From: Nocardioides yefusunii
GTDB lineage: Bacteria; Actinomycetota; Actinomycetes; Propionibacteriales; Nocardioidaceae
DNA length: 64,000 nucleotides
Assembly: GCF_004014875.1 (NCBI RefSeq)
Contig: NZ_CP034929.1
Span: 1,674,001-1,738,000 of the forward strand
Reading direction: 5' to 3'
The stretch's first letter is position 1, and each line of letters begins with the position of its first letter. The translations under genes and the position numbers were made by a program. Of the stretch, positions 52,017 to 64,000 are shown one piece after another. A model generated the notes under the pieces. The model searched no databases and was not told the DNA's origin. It saw nothing but the letters and a program-made list of their open reading frames with translations.

Positions 52017-53696
52017 ATGACCGTCCCACGGGTGGCCCTGGTCGCCCTGAGCGCCGCCGTCCTCAGCACCTTCGCCCCCACCACCACCGTCCCCACCACC
52101 GTCCCCACCTCGCACGAGCCTGCCGCGAGCGCCGCCGCCACATCCACGCCCCGCGTCGCCGCCACCACCACCACCACGAAGACCAAGGCCGTCTCCACCC
52201 GCCACGTCACCGTGGCGACCTCCAGCGCCCAGGCCCTCACGGTCGCCTCGAGCACCTCCGGCACGATCGCTGCGGCAGACACCCCCCAGCCAGTCGCCCC
52301 GAACGCCACGATCAAGGTGACCGGACGCAGCAGGACGAAGGGTGCCGCCCGCGTCCAGTTGCTGCGCCGCACCGCGAAGCAGAAGAAGTTCAGCGTCGTC
52401 AAGACCGTTCGCACCACCGCCCGGGCCACGAAGTTCGCCTTCTCCACCAAGCTGCCCAAGGGCGTCAACACCGCCGTCTACGGCGTCAAGGTCATCACCG
52501 GACGCACAGCCTCCCGGGCAACGGTGGCCACCTACACCCAGCACGCGGCCCCGGACGCGCTGAAGGTCTCGACCTTCTCACCCGCGATCGTCGAGACCGG
52601 CGCCCAGACCTCTCCGGAGCGCGCCTCAGCAGCAGCTCAGTTGCTTCGTGTGAACTGGGCGACCGGTCCCGCACGACGCGTCGCCATCCTTCAGGAGCGC
52701 CGCGTCACCGGTGGCAAGGCCACCACGTGGCGTGACGTCGAGACCTCGTCCACCCTCGGGGCCCGGCGCACCGGCACGTGGTACCCGAAGACCGGAGCGT
52801 CCGCGAACGCGCAGTACCGCGCCGTCTTCCGTTACACCACCGGCGTCTCGACGGTCTCCGCCGCGATGACCCCCACGGCCGGACGCGTCATCTTCTCCGA
52901 CGAGTTCGACGGCACCAGGCTCGACATGACCAAGTGGAACCAGCGCGGCGAGAACCGCTGCGCCTACCAGACTCCCTCGCTCGACACCGTGACCGTCTCC
53001 GGCGGCACCGCGAAGCTGACCCCGCGTCTCAAGGCCGGCTCGACCCCCAACGCCGCCTGCTCCCCGTGCGAGCAGGCCTCGGGCGAGGCCACGCGTCGAG
53101 GCTCGGAGTGTGTCGAGGTCCCGCACATCGTGACCAACAACAAGATCGCGGCACCGGCCCCCGGCACGTCGGCCTGGATGGCGGCCCGGGTGAAGCTCCA
53201 GGCCGGCACCGCGGGTGACCACCAGGGCGGAACGCACTCCTCGTTCTGGTTCAACGCCGGTTACTGCCGTGGCGGCGAGATCGACGTCTTCGAGTACATG
53301 GGCGACAACCGTCTCGCCGACAGCGCCCACCGCAACAGCAAGGGCGCCGTGGCCACCAAGCACTACGACCTCAGCACCTGCGACGGGTTCGGCGAGATGG
53401 AGAAACGCGACCTGACGCTGCACTCCACTCCCACGTCGTCGAAGGCGAAGAAGTGGTCGCAGCAGTACACGATCTTCGCGGTCCGCTGGATCCCCAAGGC
53501 TGGAGACACTGCGGCCGAGTACCAGTTCTACGTCGACGGCAACCACGTCGCCACCACGAAGGCGCGCGGCGCGAAGGACAACAACCTGGGCGGCCTCATC
53601 CTGTCCAACTTCGTGGCCGACTACGAGAACCGCGGCGCGATCTCACTGAGGAACTCGACCCTGACGGTCGACTGGGTGCGTGCCTGGAACATGTGA
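52017..53696 (+). CDS. Secreted glycoside hydrolase family 16 enzyme
   Basis: A 559-residue protein. A short hydrophobic N-terminus (VPRVALVALSAAVLS) is the likely signal, followed by a Thr/Ser/Pro-rich linker. Two beta-sandwich-like domains (about 95-170 and 180-290) precede the GH16 domain (about 295-559) with the catalytic motif GEIDVFEYMG (Glu421, Asp423, Glu426). It would cleave a beta-1,3 or beta-1,3/1,4 glucan or related polysaccharide outside the cell. The ATG at 52017 lies 15 nt after GAGAAG, which is long; ATG 52004 is in another frame. Preceded by the AT-rich tract, so silencing by Lsr2 is plausible. Confidence 0.87.
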   Translation: MTVPRVALVALSAAVLSTFAPTTTVPTTVPTSHEPAASAAATSTPRVAATTTTTKTKAVSTRHVTVATSSAQALTVASSTSGTIAAADTPQPVAPNATIKVTGRSRTKGAARVQLLRRTAKQKKFSVVKTVRTTARATKFAFSTKLPKGVNTAVYGVKVITGRTASRATVATYTQHAAPDALKVSTFSPAIVETGAQTSPERASAAAQLLRVNWATGPARRVAILQERRVTGGKATTWRDVETSSTLGARRTGTWYPKTGASANAQYRAVFRYTTGVSTVSAAMTPTAGRVIFSDEFDGTRLDMTKWNQRGENRCAYQTPSLDTVTVSGGTAKLTPRLKAGSTPNAACSPCEQASGEATRRGSECVEVPHIVTNNKIAAPAPGTSAWMAARVKLQAGTAGDHQGGTHSSFWFNAGYCRGGEIDVFEYMGDNRLADSAHRNSKGAVATKHYDLSTCDGFGEMEKRDLTLHSTPTSSKAKKWSQQYTIFAVRWIPKAGDTAAEYQFYVDGNHVATTKARGAKDNNLGGLILSNFVADYENRGAISLRNSTLTVDWVRAWNM

Positions 53697-53706
53697 CCCC
53701 CGCTCC

Positions 53707-54648
53707 TCACGACTCACGTCTGACGGCCGCGGCGATGCCCACCAGGGTGTCGACGTGGCCGTGGTGGCGTCTGCCGGGGCGCAGAACGGCGTGCACGGGA
53801 CGGGTGAGGTCGAGATCGGTGAACACCTCACGCACCGTCCCTGCCTCCACTGCTGCCTGCACCGCACGACGTGACACGACCCCGGGTCCCAGGCCCGCCA
53901 CCACCGCCCCCAGCAGAGCGGCCGTCGAGCCCGCCTCGAGAGCGCACGCAGGCTCTCCGCCCACCGCGTCCTCGAACGTGCGCCTGGTCCCGCTTCCGGG
54001 TTCGCGCAGCACCCAGCGACGGGACAGGACGTCGGCACCGGACAGCGGCGTGGCCCGATCTGCCCACGGATCCTCGGGGGACACCACGACACAGAGTTCG
54101 TCGGTGTCGACGCGACGCACCAGCAGGTCCCGCGCGACCACGGTGGACTCGACGAACCCCACGTCGGCTGCGCCGGAGCGCACCAACTCCTCGACTCCAG
54201 CACTGTTGACGACGAGCATCCGCGGACGCAGGTCCGGCACCCGGGCGTTGAGACGTCCCAGCCAGCGCGGCAGCAGGAACTCCGCGACCGTCAGGCTGGC
54301 GGCCACCCGCAAGGTGGCCTCACGATCACTCCGCAAGGACGCGACTCCCGTGGTCAGGATCTGTACCTCGTCCAGCACACGGCGGGACCACGCCACCACC
54401 GTGCGTCCCTCGGAGGTGAGACGGGACCCGCGAGGAGACCGCTCCAGGAGACGGAGACGCCACCGGGCCTCGGCCTCGCGGATCCTCGCGCTCGCTGCCG
54501 GTTGGCTGATCCCCCGGGCGCGAGCTCCTGCACCGATGCTGCCCTGCACGTCGATCGCCACCAGCAGGGCGAGCGTCTCGAGGTCGGGCAGCGCTTCGGG
54601 CGTGATCGGCGCTGTCGTCATCGCCGCTGGGTCCATGTCGGTCATCAC
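53707..54648 (-). CDS. LysR-family transcriptional regulator
   Basis: A 313-residue LTTR: N-terminal winged HTH (LALLVAIDVQGSIGAGARARGISQPAASARIREAE), then the substrate-binding domain. It is divergent from the YeiH-like transporter at 54716 and likely regulates it, as YeiE does near yeiH in E. coli. Starts at GTG 54648 (CATAGT 5 nt upstream); ATG 54645 or 54636 are alternatives. Confidence 0.88.
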   Translation of the reverse strand: MMTDMDPAAMTTAPITPEALPDLETLALLVAIDVQGSIGAGARARGISQPAASARIREAEARWRLRLLERSPRGSRLTSEGRTVVAWSRRVLDEVQILTTGVASLRSDREATLRVAASLTVAEFLLPRWLGRLNARVPDLRPRMLVVNSAGVEELVRSGAADVGFVESTVVARDLLVRRVDTDELCVVVSPEDPWADRATPLSGADVLSRRWVLREPGSGTRRTFEDAVGGEPACALEAGSTAALLGAVVAGLGPGVVSRRAVQAAVEAGTVREVFTDLDLTRPVHAVLRPGRRHHGHVDTLVGIAAAVRRES

Positions 54649-54715
54649 CGTTGACTATGACCCGCCCCGGTTCTGGCGTCTACTGCCGGTGCTGTTCCGG
54701 GACGAGGCTCGAAGC

Positions 54716-55759
54716 ATGAGCACCTCACTCCTCCCCAGCACCGACACCCCCACTCACAGCCGTGCCGCTCGGCTGCTCGACGGCGCCCACCACGCAGGCG
54801 TCCCGTTTCTCGTGGCCGTGGCGTCGTGGGCGGTGTGCCGCAGCATTCCTGCCGCCAGCCCCCTGGTCCTGGCGCTGCTCGTCGGAGCCGTCGTGGTGAA
54901 CCTGCCCGCGGGCTCCGAGCGACGTGTGGACGCATGGATGCCGAGCACGAAGTTCTTGCTCTGGCTCGGTGTCGCCGGTCTCGGTCTGGGCCTGGGGCTC
55001 GGCGAGATCGTCTCGATCGGTGTGTTCGGGATTGCGGTCGTGGTCGTGACGGTGGCCTCGACGTTCCTGCTCACCCGCTGGATCGGCACCCGGATGGGCG
55101 TCGAACCCGAAGCGGTGCAGTTGGTCGCCTCTGGGTTCTCCGTCTGCGGCGCCGCCGCGATCGCTGCCGTCGAGGGAGCCGTCCGTCCCCGCAGCAACCA
55201 GCTGGCCCTGGCGCTGGCACTCGTGACCCTCCACGGCACCGTGCTGATGTTCGCGCTGCCCCTCGCCGGCGACGCGTTCGGCTTCAGCGACCGCACCACC
55301 GCGATCTGGGCGGGCGCGAGCCTGCACGAGGTCGCCCAGGTCGCTGCCGCCGCCTCCCTGATCGGTCCCGCCGCTGTCGCTGTGGCGATGAGCGTGAAGC
55401 TGGGTCGCGTGCTGATGCTGGTCCCCGTGCACCGGGCCGTCTCCCGGGCCGTCTCCCGGGCCGTGGCACCGGACACGGACCAGCCCTCCCGACGCGGCGC
55501 CGGTGTCCCCTGGTTCCTCACCCTCTTCGTGGTCGCCGTCCTGGTCCGTTCCACCGGAATGTTGCCCGACGCCGTCCTGAGCACCACCGCAGTACTGACC
55601 CAGTGGTGCCTGGGTGCAGGGATGTTCGGCATGGGCCTCGGCATCGTGCTGCGTCAGCTGTGGCCCCTGCCCGGGCGGGTGCTGGTGCTCTCCTGCATCG
55701 CCACCGTCTGCGTCACCGCCGTGCCCGTGCTGATGCTCGGCCTGCACGGTGACTGGTGA
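54716..55759 (+). CDS. YeiH-family (UPF0324) putative transporter
   Basis: A 347-residue membrane protein with about ten spans: PLVLALLVGAVVVN, LLWLGVAGLGLGLGLGEI, ASGFSVCGAAAIAAVEG and AGASLHEVAQVAAAASLIG are the family hallmarks. It is annotated as putative sulfate exporter; direct evidence is limited. A 12-nt duplication (GTCTCCCGGGCC, 55439-55462) gives AVSRAVSRAVA in a cytoplasmic loop. Divergent from LysR regulator. Confidence 0.87.
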   Translation: MSTSLLPSTDTPTHSRAARLLDGAHHAGVPFLVAVASWAVCRSIPAASPLVLALLVGAVVVNLPAGSERRVDAWMPSTKFLLWLGVAGLGLGLGLGEIVSIGVFGIAVVVVTVASTFLLTRWIGTRMGVEPEAVQLVASGFSVCGAAAIAAVEGAVRPRSNQLALALALVTLHGTVLMFALPLAGDAFGFSDRTTAIWAGASLHEVAQVAAAASLIGPAAVAVAMSVKLGRVLMLVPVHRAVSRAVSRAVAPDTDQPSRRGAGVPWFLTLFVVAVLVRSTGMLPDAVLSTTAVLTQWCLGAGMFGMGLGIVLRQLWPLPGRVLVLSCIATVCVTAVPVLMLGLHGDW

Positions 55760-55776
55760 GCCACGGGCGAGGCAAC

Positions 55777-55818
55777 AACGCCCCGGATCCTGCACGTCGG
55801 TGCAGGATCCGGGGCGTT
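55777..55818. terminator. Bidirectional terminator
   Basis: AACGCCCCGGATCCTGCAC (55777-55795), loop GTCG, GTGCAGGATCCGGGGCGTT (55800-55818): a perfect 19-bp stem between the convergent YeiH and metH genes. Confidence 0.85.
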
Positions 55819-55842
55819 CATGCCGGGTGTGAGCCTCTCGGC

Positions 55843-59583
<3,741 letters not shown>

Positions 59584-59641
59584 GGGGCTCCTCGCCAGAT
59601 GGGACCGGACTTCTGCCCGATCGCACCACGGTAAGTTCCGT

Positions 59642-59658
59642 TGTCCGATTGTTGGACA
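59642..59658. promoter_or_regulatory. Inverted repeat TGTCC-N7-GGACA
   Basis: TGTCC (59642-59646) and GGACA (59654-59658) lie in the divergent spacer between metH and the PAC2 gene. Candidate operator; weak. Confidence 0.3.
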
Positions 59659-59712
59659 GACATCCCGAATCGTGACACTCGCGGCGTTGGGGTCTGAAAT
59701 CGTGAACGGTCC

Positions 59713-59718
59713 TAGGCT
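59713..59718 (+). promoter_or_regulatory. -10 box TAGGCT for PAC2 gene
   Basis: TAGGCT ends 6 nt before the GTG at 59725, giving a leaderless start. Confidence 0.55.
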
Positions 59719-59724
59719 TGTGGG

Positions 59725-60570
59725 GTGATGGACGTCGACGCACCCACAGAACTCATCGACCCCGTGGTCCTGATGGCCTTCGACGGCTGGAACGACGCCG
59801 GTGACTCGGCCAGCGGCCTCATGGCTCACCTGCACGAGGCATGGGATGTCGAGGTGGTTGCCGAGATCGATCCCGAGTCCTACTACGACTTCCAGGTGAA
59901 CCGTCCTGTGGTCACCACCGAGGACGGCGTCCGCACCCTGTCGTGGCCCAGCGCCCGGATCGCGGTGGCCTCGCCGCCCGAGCTCGGACGTCACGTCATC
60001 CTGGTCAGCGGCACCGAGCCCAACATGCGCTGGCGCAGCTTCGTGACCGAGATCCTGCAGGCCTGCGAGGACCTGGGCGCCCAGATCGTCGTCACCCTCG
60101 GCGCACTGCTTGCCGACACCCCGCACACGCGCCCGGTCCCGGTGACGTCGAGCGCGATGGGCAAGGGCATCCAGGAGCGGCTCGGGCTGGAACAGCCCAA
60201 CTACGAGGGCCCGACCGGCATCCTCGGCGTCGTCCAGGACGCCTGCCAACAGCTCGACCTCCCGTGCGTGTCGTTCTGGGCGGCGGTCCCGCACTACGTG
60301 TCCCAGCCGCCGTGCCCCAAGGCCAGCCTGGCTCTGCTGGGTAAGGTGGAGGACCTCCTCGGCCGCCCGCTCCCCCTGGGCGAACTGCCCGAGGAGGCAC
60401 GCGCCTGGGAACGCGGAGTCAACCAGTTGGCCGCCGAGGACCCCGAGATCGCCGATTACGTGCGCGAACTCGAGGAGAGCCGTGATGCAGCCGACCTACC
60501 GGAAGCCTCCGGGGACGCGATCGCACGCGAGTTCGAGCGCTACCTGCGGCGCCGCGACGACCAGGACTGA
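59725..60570 (+). CDS. PAC2 family protein
   Basis: A 281-residue protein with the PAC2 pattern: [18 protein letters not shown], then [25 protein letters not shown] and [15 protein letters not shown]. Relatives in eukaryotes help assemble the proteasome; the bacterial role is unknown. The C-terminus is acidic and helical. It starts at GTG 59725 by the leaderless rule; ATG 59728 is one codon later. Divergent from metH, about 12 kb from the proteasome operon. Confidence 0.9.
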   Translation: MMDVDAPTELIDPVVLMAFDGWNDAGDSASGLMAHLHEAWDVEVVAEIDPESYYDFQVNRPVVTTEDGVRTLSWPSARIAVASPPELGRHVILVSGTEPNMRWRSFVTEILQACEDLGAQIVVTLGALLADTPHTRPVPVTSSAMGKGIQERLGLEQPNYEGPTGILGVVQDACQQLDLPCVSFWAAVPHYVSQPPCPKASLALLGKVEDLLGRPLPLGELPEEARAWERGVNQLAAEDPEIADYVRELEESRDAADLPEASGDAIAREFERYLRRRDDQD

Positions 60571-60593
60571 CCTTCCCCCAGAACCGGGGAGAA

Positions 60594-60633
60594 GACGAAG
60601 GGGCCGACACCTCACGGTGTCGGCCCCTTCGTC
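60594..60633. terminator. Terminator between PAC2 and mshC genes
   Basis: GACGAAGGGGCCGACACC (60594-60611), loop TCAC, GGTGTCGGCCCCTTCGTC (60616-60633): a perfect 18-bp stem between convergent genes. Confidence 0.85.
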
Positions 60634-60679
60634 ATGTCCGTCCCCTGAGCGCCCCGCGGACACTCAGGGGATGCTCACC

Positions 60680-61915
60680 TCAGAGGGAGAGGCCCAGGCT
60701 GGCGTCGAGGAGACGGTGGATCACGTGGGCGGCGTCCGGGTCGGAGGCGTCCGCGAGGCCGGCGGTGCCGAGGGTTTCGTTGACCCACTCGTCGACGATC
60801 CTGATCGCGGCGGGCGCGTCCAGGTCGTCGGCCATCGCAGCCAGGACGGCGTCGACGACGGGAGCGGCCGGCGCCCCGGCGCCCAGGGAGAGTGCACGAC
60901 GCCAGCGCTCAAGCGTGTCCACGGCGCCGAAGAGGTCGGCGTCCTGCCACTCCCAGTCGCTGCGGTAGTGGTGGTTGAGGAGGACGAAGCGGATCGCCAT
61001 CGGGTCCACGTCGCTGTTGCGCAGCTGGGAGACGAAGACGAGGTTGCCCTTGGACTTCGACATCTTCTCGCCGTCGTAGGCCACCATGCCGGCGTGGGCG
61101 TAGGCCTCGGCGAACGGCTTGCCCGAAGCGACGGCCGCGGTGGAGGCGCACATCTCGTGGTGCGGGAAGACGAGGTCGGACCCTCCGGCCTGGACGTCGA
61201 AGGAGTCACCCAGGTGCTGCTGCGCGATCGCGGTGCACTCGATGTGCCAGCCGGGACGTCCCTTGCCGAACGGGCTCTCCCACGACGGCTCACCCGGACG
61301 CTCGGCCAGCCACACGATCGAGTCGAACGGGTTCTCCTTGCCAGGACGCTCCGGGTCGCCACCGCGCTCGGCGAAGATGGCCAGCATCTCGTCGTGGGAG
61401 TAGTGCGACACCTGGCCGTAGGCAGGGTCGGCCGCAGCACGGAAGTAGAGGTCGCCCTCCAGTTCGTAGACCGCGCCCTTGGCCTGCAGACCCTCGATGT
61501 AGGAGATCACCAGCGGGATCGACTCGACGGCACCGATGTAGTGAGCCGGGGGCAGCACGCGCAGGGCGAGCATGTCCTGACGGAACAGCTCGGTCTCACG
61601 CTCGGCCAGTTCGACCCAGTCGACGTTGACCTTGGTCGCGCGCTCCAGGAGCGGGTCGTCGACGTCGGTGACGTTCTGGACGTAGGTGACGTCGTGACCG
61701 GCGGCGCGCCAGGCGCGGTTCAGCAGGTCGAAGGCGACGTAGGTCGCCGCGTGGCCCATGTGGGTGGCGTCGTACGGCGTGATGCCGCAGACGTAGAGGC
61801 GCGCGGGGCCCTCGGGGAGGGGGGTGACCCGGCGACCGGTGGCCGTGTCGTGGATCGAGACCTCGGGACCGGAGACCGGCAGGACGGGAACATCCGGAGC
61901 AGACCAAGCGCGCAT
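60680..61915 (-). CDS. mshC: Mycothiol ligase MshC
   Basis: A 411-residue class-I aminoacyl-tRNA-synthetase-like ligase. [29 protein letters not shown] (HIGH-like, with zinc Cys), [16 protein letters not shown] and [10 protein letters not shown] are present. It joins cysteine to GlcN-inositol, the penultimate step of mycothiol synthesis. It is shorter than CysRS and lacks the tRNA-binding tail, so MshC rather than CysS. Leaderless ATG (TAGGCT 7 nt upstream). The SigR promoter at rbpA is consistent with a mycothiol organism. Confidence 0.95.
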   Translation of the reverse strand: MRAWSAPDVPVLPVSGPEVSIHDTATGRRVTPLPEGPARLYVCGITPYDATHMGHAATYVAFDLLNRAWRAAGHDVTYVQNVTDVDDPLLERATKVNVDWVELAERETELFRQDMLALRVLPPAHYIGAVESIPLVISYIEGLQAKGAVYELEGDLYFRAAADPAYGQVSHYSHDEMLAIFAERGGDPERPGKENPFDSIVWLAERPGEPSWESPFGKGRPGWHIECTAIAQQHLGDSFDVQAGGSDLVFPHHEMCASTAAVASGKPFAEAYAHAGMVAYDGEKMSKSKGNLVFVSQLRNSDVDPMAIRFVLLNHHYRSDWEWQDADLFGAVDTLERWRRALSLGAGAPAAPVVDAVLAAMADDLDAPAAIRIVDEWVNETLGTAGLADASDPDAAHVIHRLLDASLGLSL

Positions 61916-61922
61916 GACGCGA

Positions 61923-61928
61923 AGCCTA
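61923..61928 (-). promoter_or_regulatory. -10 box TAGGCT for mshC
   Basis: On the minus strand TAGGCT ends 7 nt before the mshC ATG at 61915. Confidence 0.55.
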
Positions 61929-61929
61929 C

Positions 61930-62781
61930 CTAGAACGCAGGCCAAGGAATCGATGGCCACCTCGGATCGGGCAACGGGAAGGTGCCGGAGGCCACCAACG
62001 CCGCCGCGCGGGCGAGAGTTGCGTCACGTTCCTCGGGTGAGAGCAGGGCGGCGAGGCGGTGCCCCAACGCCTCGGGCGCGTCGGAGGCAAGCTCCTGGAC
62101 CAACGCACCGAGTCCGGCGACTTCGACCTCGTCGAGCGGCTGACCGGTCCATCCCCACAGCACCGTGCGGAGCTTGGGTTCGACGTGGAAGGTGAGGCCG
62201 TGGTCGATCCCGCGCACGAGCCCGGCACCGCCGTCGGGGGCGACGAGCACGTGGCCGCCCTTGCGGTCGGAGTTGTTGAGGACGACGTCGAGCAGGGCCA
62301 GGCGTCGCAGGTCGGATCGGTCGGCGTGGACGACCGTCACCTCCTCGCCGTCCTCGTCCTCGCCGCTGAGCACCGCGATCCAATGCTCACCCAGCGACGC
62401 CGCCTGCACGGTCGGGACGAGGTCGACGACGGGCTCGTCCTGCTCCTCGACCCAGACCTGGAACGAACCGGGGCCGTGCGGCCCCTCGGCCAGCACCGTG
62501 TGCGGGACGAGGTCCCAGCCCGCGTCATGACGGGTCAGAGCCTGGGCCACCAGCCAAGCGCAGTGCTCGCGGGCCGCCAAGGTGCCGTCGGGGAAGTCCC
62601 AGAGCGGTCGCTCGCCCGCGATCGGCTTGTGGATCGCCCGCACCCCTGCGACCTCCACGAGGAAAGTCGCGTTGGAGGAGTCGGCCAGACGCCCCAGCAC
62701 CACCACGTCCGAGGGCGCGAACTCCTCGGGCAGGCGGCGCGAACGGACCGAGTCAGAACTCACGACGGTGTCAGGGTTCAC
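61930..62781 (-). CDS. SCO1664 family protein
   Basis: A 283-residue protein related to phosphatidylinositol 3/4-kinase-like folds. [27 protein letters not shown] resembles a nucleotide-binding region, and [16 protein letters not shown] plus [10 protein letters not shown] the catalytic/metal loops. Function is not established. The GTG at 62781 overlaps the DUF3090 stop (GTGA); the longer open frame is antisense. The mshC gene follows on the same strand after a separate promoter. Confidence 0.88.
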   Translation of the reverse strand: MNPDTVVSSDSVRSRRLPEEFAPSDVVVLGRLADSSNATFLVEVAGVRAIHKPIAGERPLWDFPDGTLAAREHCAWLVAQALTRHDAGWDLVPHTVLAEGPHGPGSFQVWVEEQDEPVVDLVPTVQAASLGEHWIAVLSGEDEDGEEVTVVHADRSDLRRLALLDVVLNNSDRKGGHVLVAPDGGAGLVRGIDHGLTFHVEPKLRTVLWGWTGQPLDEVEVAGLGALVQELASDAPEALGHRLAALLSPEERDATLARAAALVASGTFPLPDPRWPSIPWPAF

Positions 62782-63461
62782 GACAGTCGGCGACGGAACC
62801 CGTTGGCCCGGACACAGAGGTGCCCCGAGGGATCCATCGCTTCGTTGCAGAACGGGCAGGTGGGCCGGCCGGCCTCCACGACGCGCTGCGCCCGGGCGGC
62901 GAACGCACGGGCCTGCCCCGCGGGCATCCGCACCAACATCATCTCCTCGTACTCCTCCTCCCCGAGCACGTCGGAGAGGGCGTCGGCCAGGGAGCTGGCG
63001 AGGTCCTCGTCCATCTCGGGGTCGTCGTCGAGGAAGTCGTGGGTGGCCAGCGCCTCCGGGGCGGGCTCGCTGGCGACGTCCTCGTCCTGGATCTCCACGA
63101 AGGCAGGACCGCCGTCGACGGGGAAGATCTCCAGCACGGCCTCGGAGGTCTCCTCGTCCCACGACAACGTCATGGTGCCGACCCGGAACTCCTCCACGAT
63201 CGGCTGCTCCAGCGGGCTGGAGTCAACCAGGTGCTGGGGCGCGACGGCAGGCACCGTGCTGCGGTACTGCGGGAGCGTGAGCAGGTCGTCCAACATCTGC
63301 TCGATCCGTTCGGCGAGGGCGAGAACCTGCTGCTTCTCCAGAGCCACCGAGGTGACCCGGGCTCCGGTGCGGGCCTGCAGGAAGAAGGTCCGCTGGCCGG
63401 GCTGGCCGACGGTTCCGACGACGAAGCGTTCCGGGGGGACGTATGCGTGCACGACTGGCAT
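62778..63461 (-). CDS. DUF3090 family protein
   Basis: A 227-residue protein: RFVVGTVGQPGQRTFFLQAR at the N-terminus, a strongly acidic insertion (about 125-175: DFLDDDPEMDEDLA, GEEEYEEMML) and a C-terminal zinc-ribbon-like CPFCNEAMDPSGHLC. The acidic insertion makes it longer than the usual about 190 residues. No known activity. The -10 box TAGGCT begins at the TAG stop of the upstream phosphomutase gene, giving a leaderless ATG. Confidence 0.9.
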   Translation of the reverse strand: MPVVHAYVPPERFVVGTVGQPGQRTFFLQARTGARVTSVALEKQQVLALAERIEQMLDDLLTLPQYRSTVPAVAPQHLVDSSPLEQPIVEEFRVGTMTLSWDEETSEAVLEIFPVDGGPAFVEIQDEDVASEPAPEALATHDFLDDDPEMDEDLASSLADALSDVLGEEEYEEMMLVRMPAGQARAFAARAQRVVEAGRPTCPFCNEAMDPSGHLCVRANGFRRRLS

Positions 63462-63467
63462 GGGTCG

Positions 63468-63473
63468 AGCCTA
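63468..63473 (-). promoter_or_regulatory. -10 box TAGGCT overlapping upstream stop codon
   Basis: On the minus strand TAGGCT ends 6 nt before the DUF3090 ATG at 63461 and shares its TAG with the stop codon of the upstream gene. Confidence 0.5.
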
Positions 63474-64000
63474 GGCCGCACTGCCGCCGGTGGGTGCGCC
63501 CGCTCCCCCACCGATCACGGCGTCGTCGCTCGCCGTGGTCCCACCATGGGGAGCGACGTGAGGGGTGTCGTCGGGGCTCGGTGGCGGGGTGAGCCACCCG
63601 AGGTCCCCGGCGGCGCTGTTCATGGTCACCACGTACGGGCGCGCCGCCGAGTACCGGACCACGCTGACGGAGGCGGGGTCCACCATGACGCGCTGGAACA
63701 GGTCGAGGTGCATCCCGAGCGCATCGGCCAGCACCGCCTTGAGCGGGTCGCCGTGGCTGGCGAGCAGCCAGACCGCCCCCGGCCCGTGCTCGGCCTCGAT
63801 CCGGGCGTCGTGCTCGCGCACAGCGCGGACGACGCGGTGGCTCATCTCTCCCATCGACTCCCCTCCTGGGAAGGTGACGCGAGAGGGCTGGGCCTGGACG
63901 ACGCTCCACAGCGGTTCCTTGGCGAGTTCGGCGATGGTGCGTCCCTGCCACTCGCCGTAGTCGCACTCCAGGACGGCCGGGTCGTGGACGAGGGAGGGCC
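63471..64000 (-). CDS. Histidine phosphatase / MSMEG_4193-family phosphomutase (partial)
   Basis: The C-terminal about 175 residues; the gene continues past the window's right edge. ECDYGEWQGRTIAELAKEPLW and FPGGESMGEM, then LLASHGDPLKAVLADALGMHLDLFQR (catalytic second His) match the MSMEG_4193 family of the histidine-phosphatase superfamily. The catalytic first His lies outside the window. The ATG at 63854 is internal. Gly/Ala-rich C-terminal tail. It heads the phosphomutase-DUF3090-SCO1664 cluster, a conserved actinobacterial gene set of unknown purpose. Confidence 0.85.
   Translation of the reverse strand, partial: PSLVHDPAVLECDYGEWQGRTIAELAKEPLWSVVQAQPSRVTFPGGESMGEMSHRVVRAVREHDARIEAEHGPGAVWLLASHGDPLKAVLADALGMHLDLFQRVMVDPASVSVVRYSAARPYVVTMNSAAGDLGWLTPPPSPDDTPHVAPHGGTTASDDAVIGGGAGAPTGGSAA

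Noticed and set aside
59584..59724. Cobalamin or SAM riboswitch before metH
   Set aside because: None of the conserved boxes of these riboswitches could be found, and the region is short with another promoter in it.

Overview
The window is high-GC chromosomal DNA of an actinobacterium. A complete Pup-proteasome locus (ARC, Dop, Pup, PrcB, PrcA, PafA, PafB, PafC), mycothiol ligase MshC, RbpA, an Lsr2-like protein, a polyprenol-phosphate-mannose synthase and DUF3090/SCO1664-type genes are all actinobacterial markers. Propionibacteriales (Nocardioidaceae-like) is my best guess from gene order, but nothing in the window proves the family. There are no rRNA or tRNA genes, no insertion sequences and no CRISPR array.

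Left part (1-28 kb) is accessory and housekeeping mixed: two tandem phage-tail-collar proteins, two small Tat-type secreted proteins, oxidoreductases, a UvrA2-like ABC protein, an XRE-MurA fusion with an operator lying inside its own promoter, a secreted DUF1906/peptidoglycan-binding protein, a secreted repeat protein broken by a one-base frameshift, a lone tyrosine recombinase, a pirin/reductase pair behind a perfect 30-bp palindrome, a GT-C glycosyltransferase, an SPFH/zinc-ribbon/small-membrane-protein operon, an MpaB-like oxygenase, a glycerophosphodiesterase and an MFS transporter.

Middle part (28-51 kb) is conserved core: rbpA behind a textbook SigR promoter; lnt and ppm split but overlapping; a 5'-3' exonuclease; a long minus-strand block of pafB-pafC-tatA-tatC-lipid kinase-HelY helicase; FKBP lipoprotein; pafA; the arc-dop-pup-prcB-prcA operon; and trmI with a site-2 protease. 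The proteasome genes tag proteins with Pup, unfold and degrade them, while PafBC is the WYL-type DNA-damage regulator pair normally found beside them.

Right part (51-64 kb): an Lsr2-like protein beside an AT-rich gene-free tract, a secreted GH16 enzyme, a LysR/YeiH divergent pair, cobalamin-dependent methionine synthase, a PAC2 protein, mshC, and an SCO1664/DUF3090/phosphomutase cluster that runs off the window.

A window-wide pattern is leaderless transcription. More than a dozen genes have a TAnnnT-like -10 hexamer that ends only 6-7 nt before the start codon, and in two cases the -10 box includes the stop codon of the upstream gene. Several strong hairpins (perfect stems of 15-21 bp) mark ends of transcription units.
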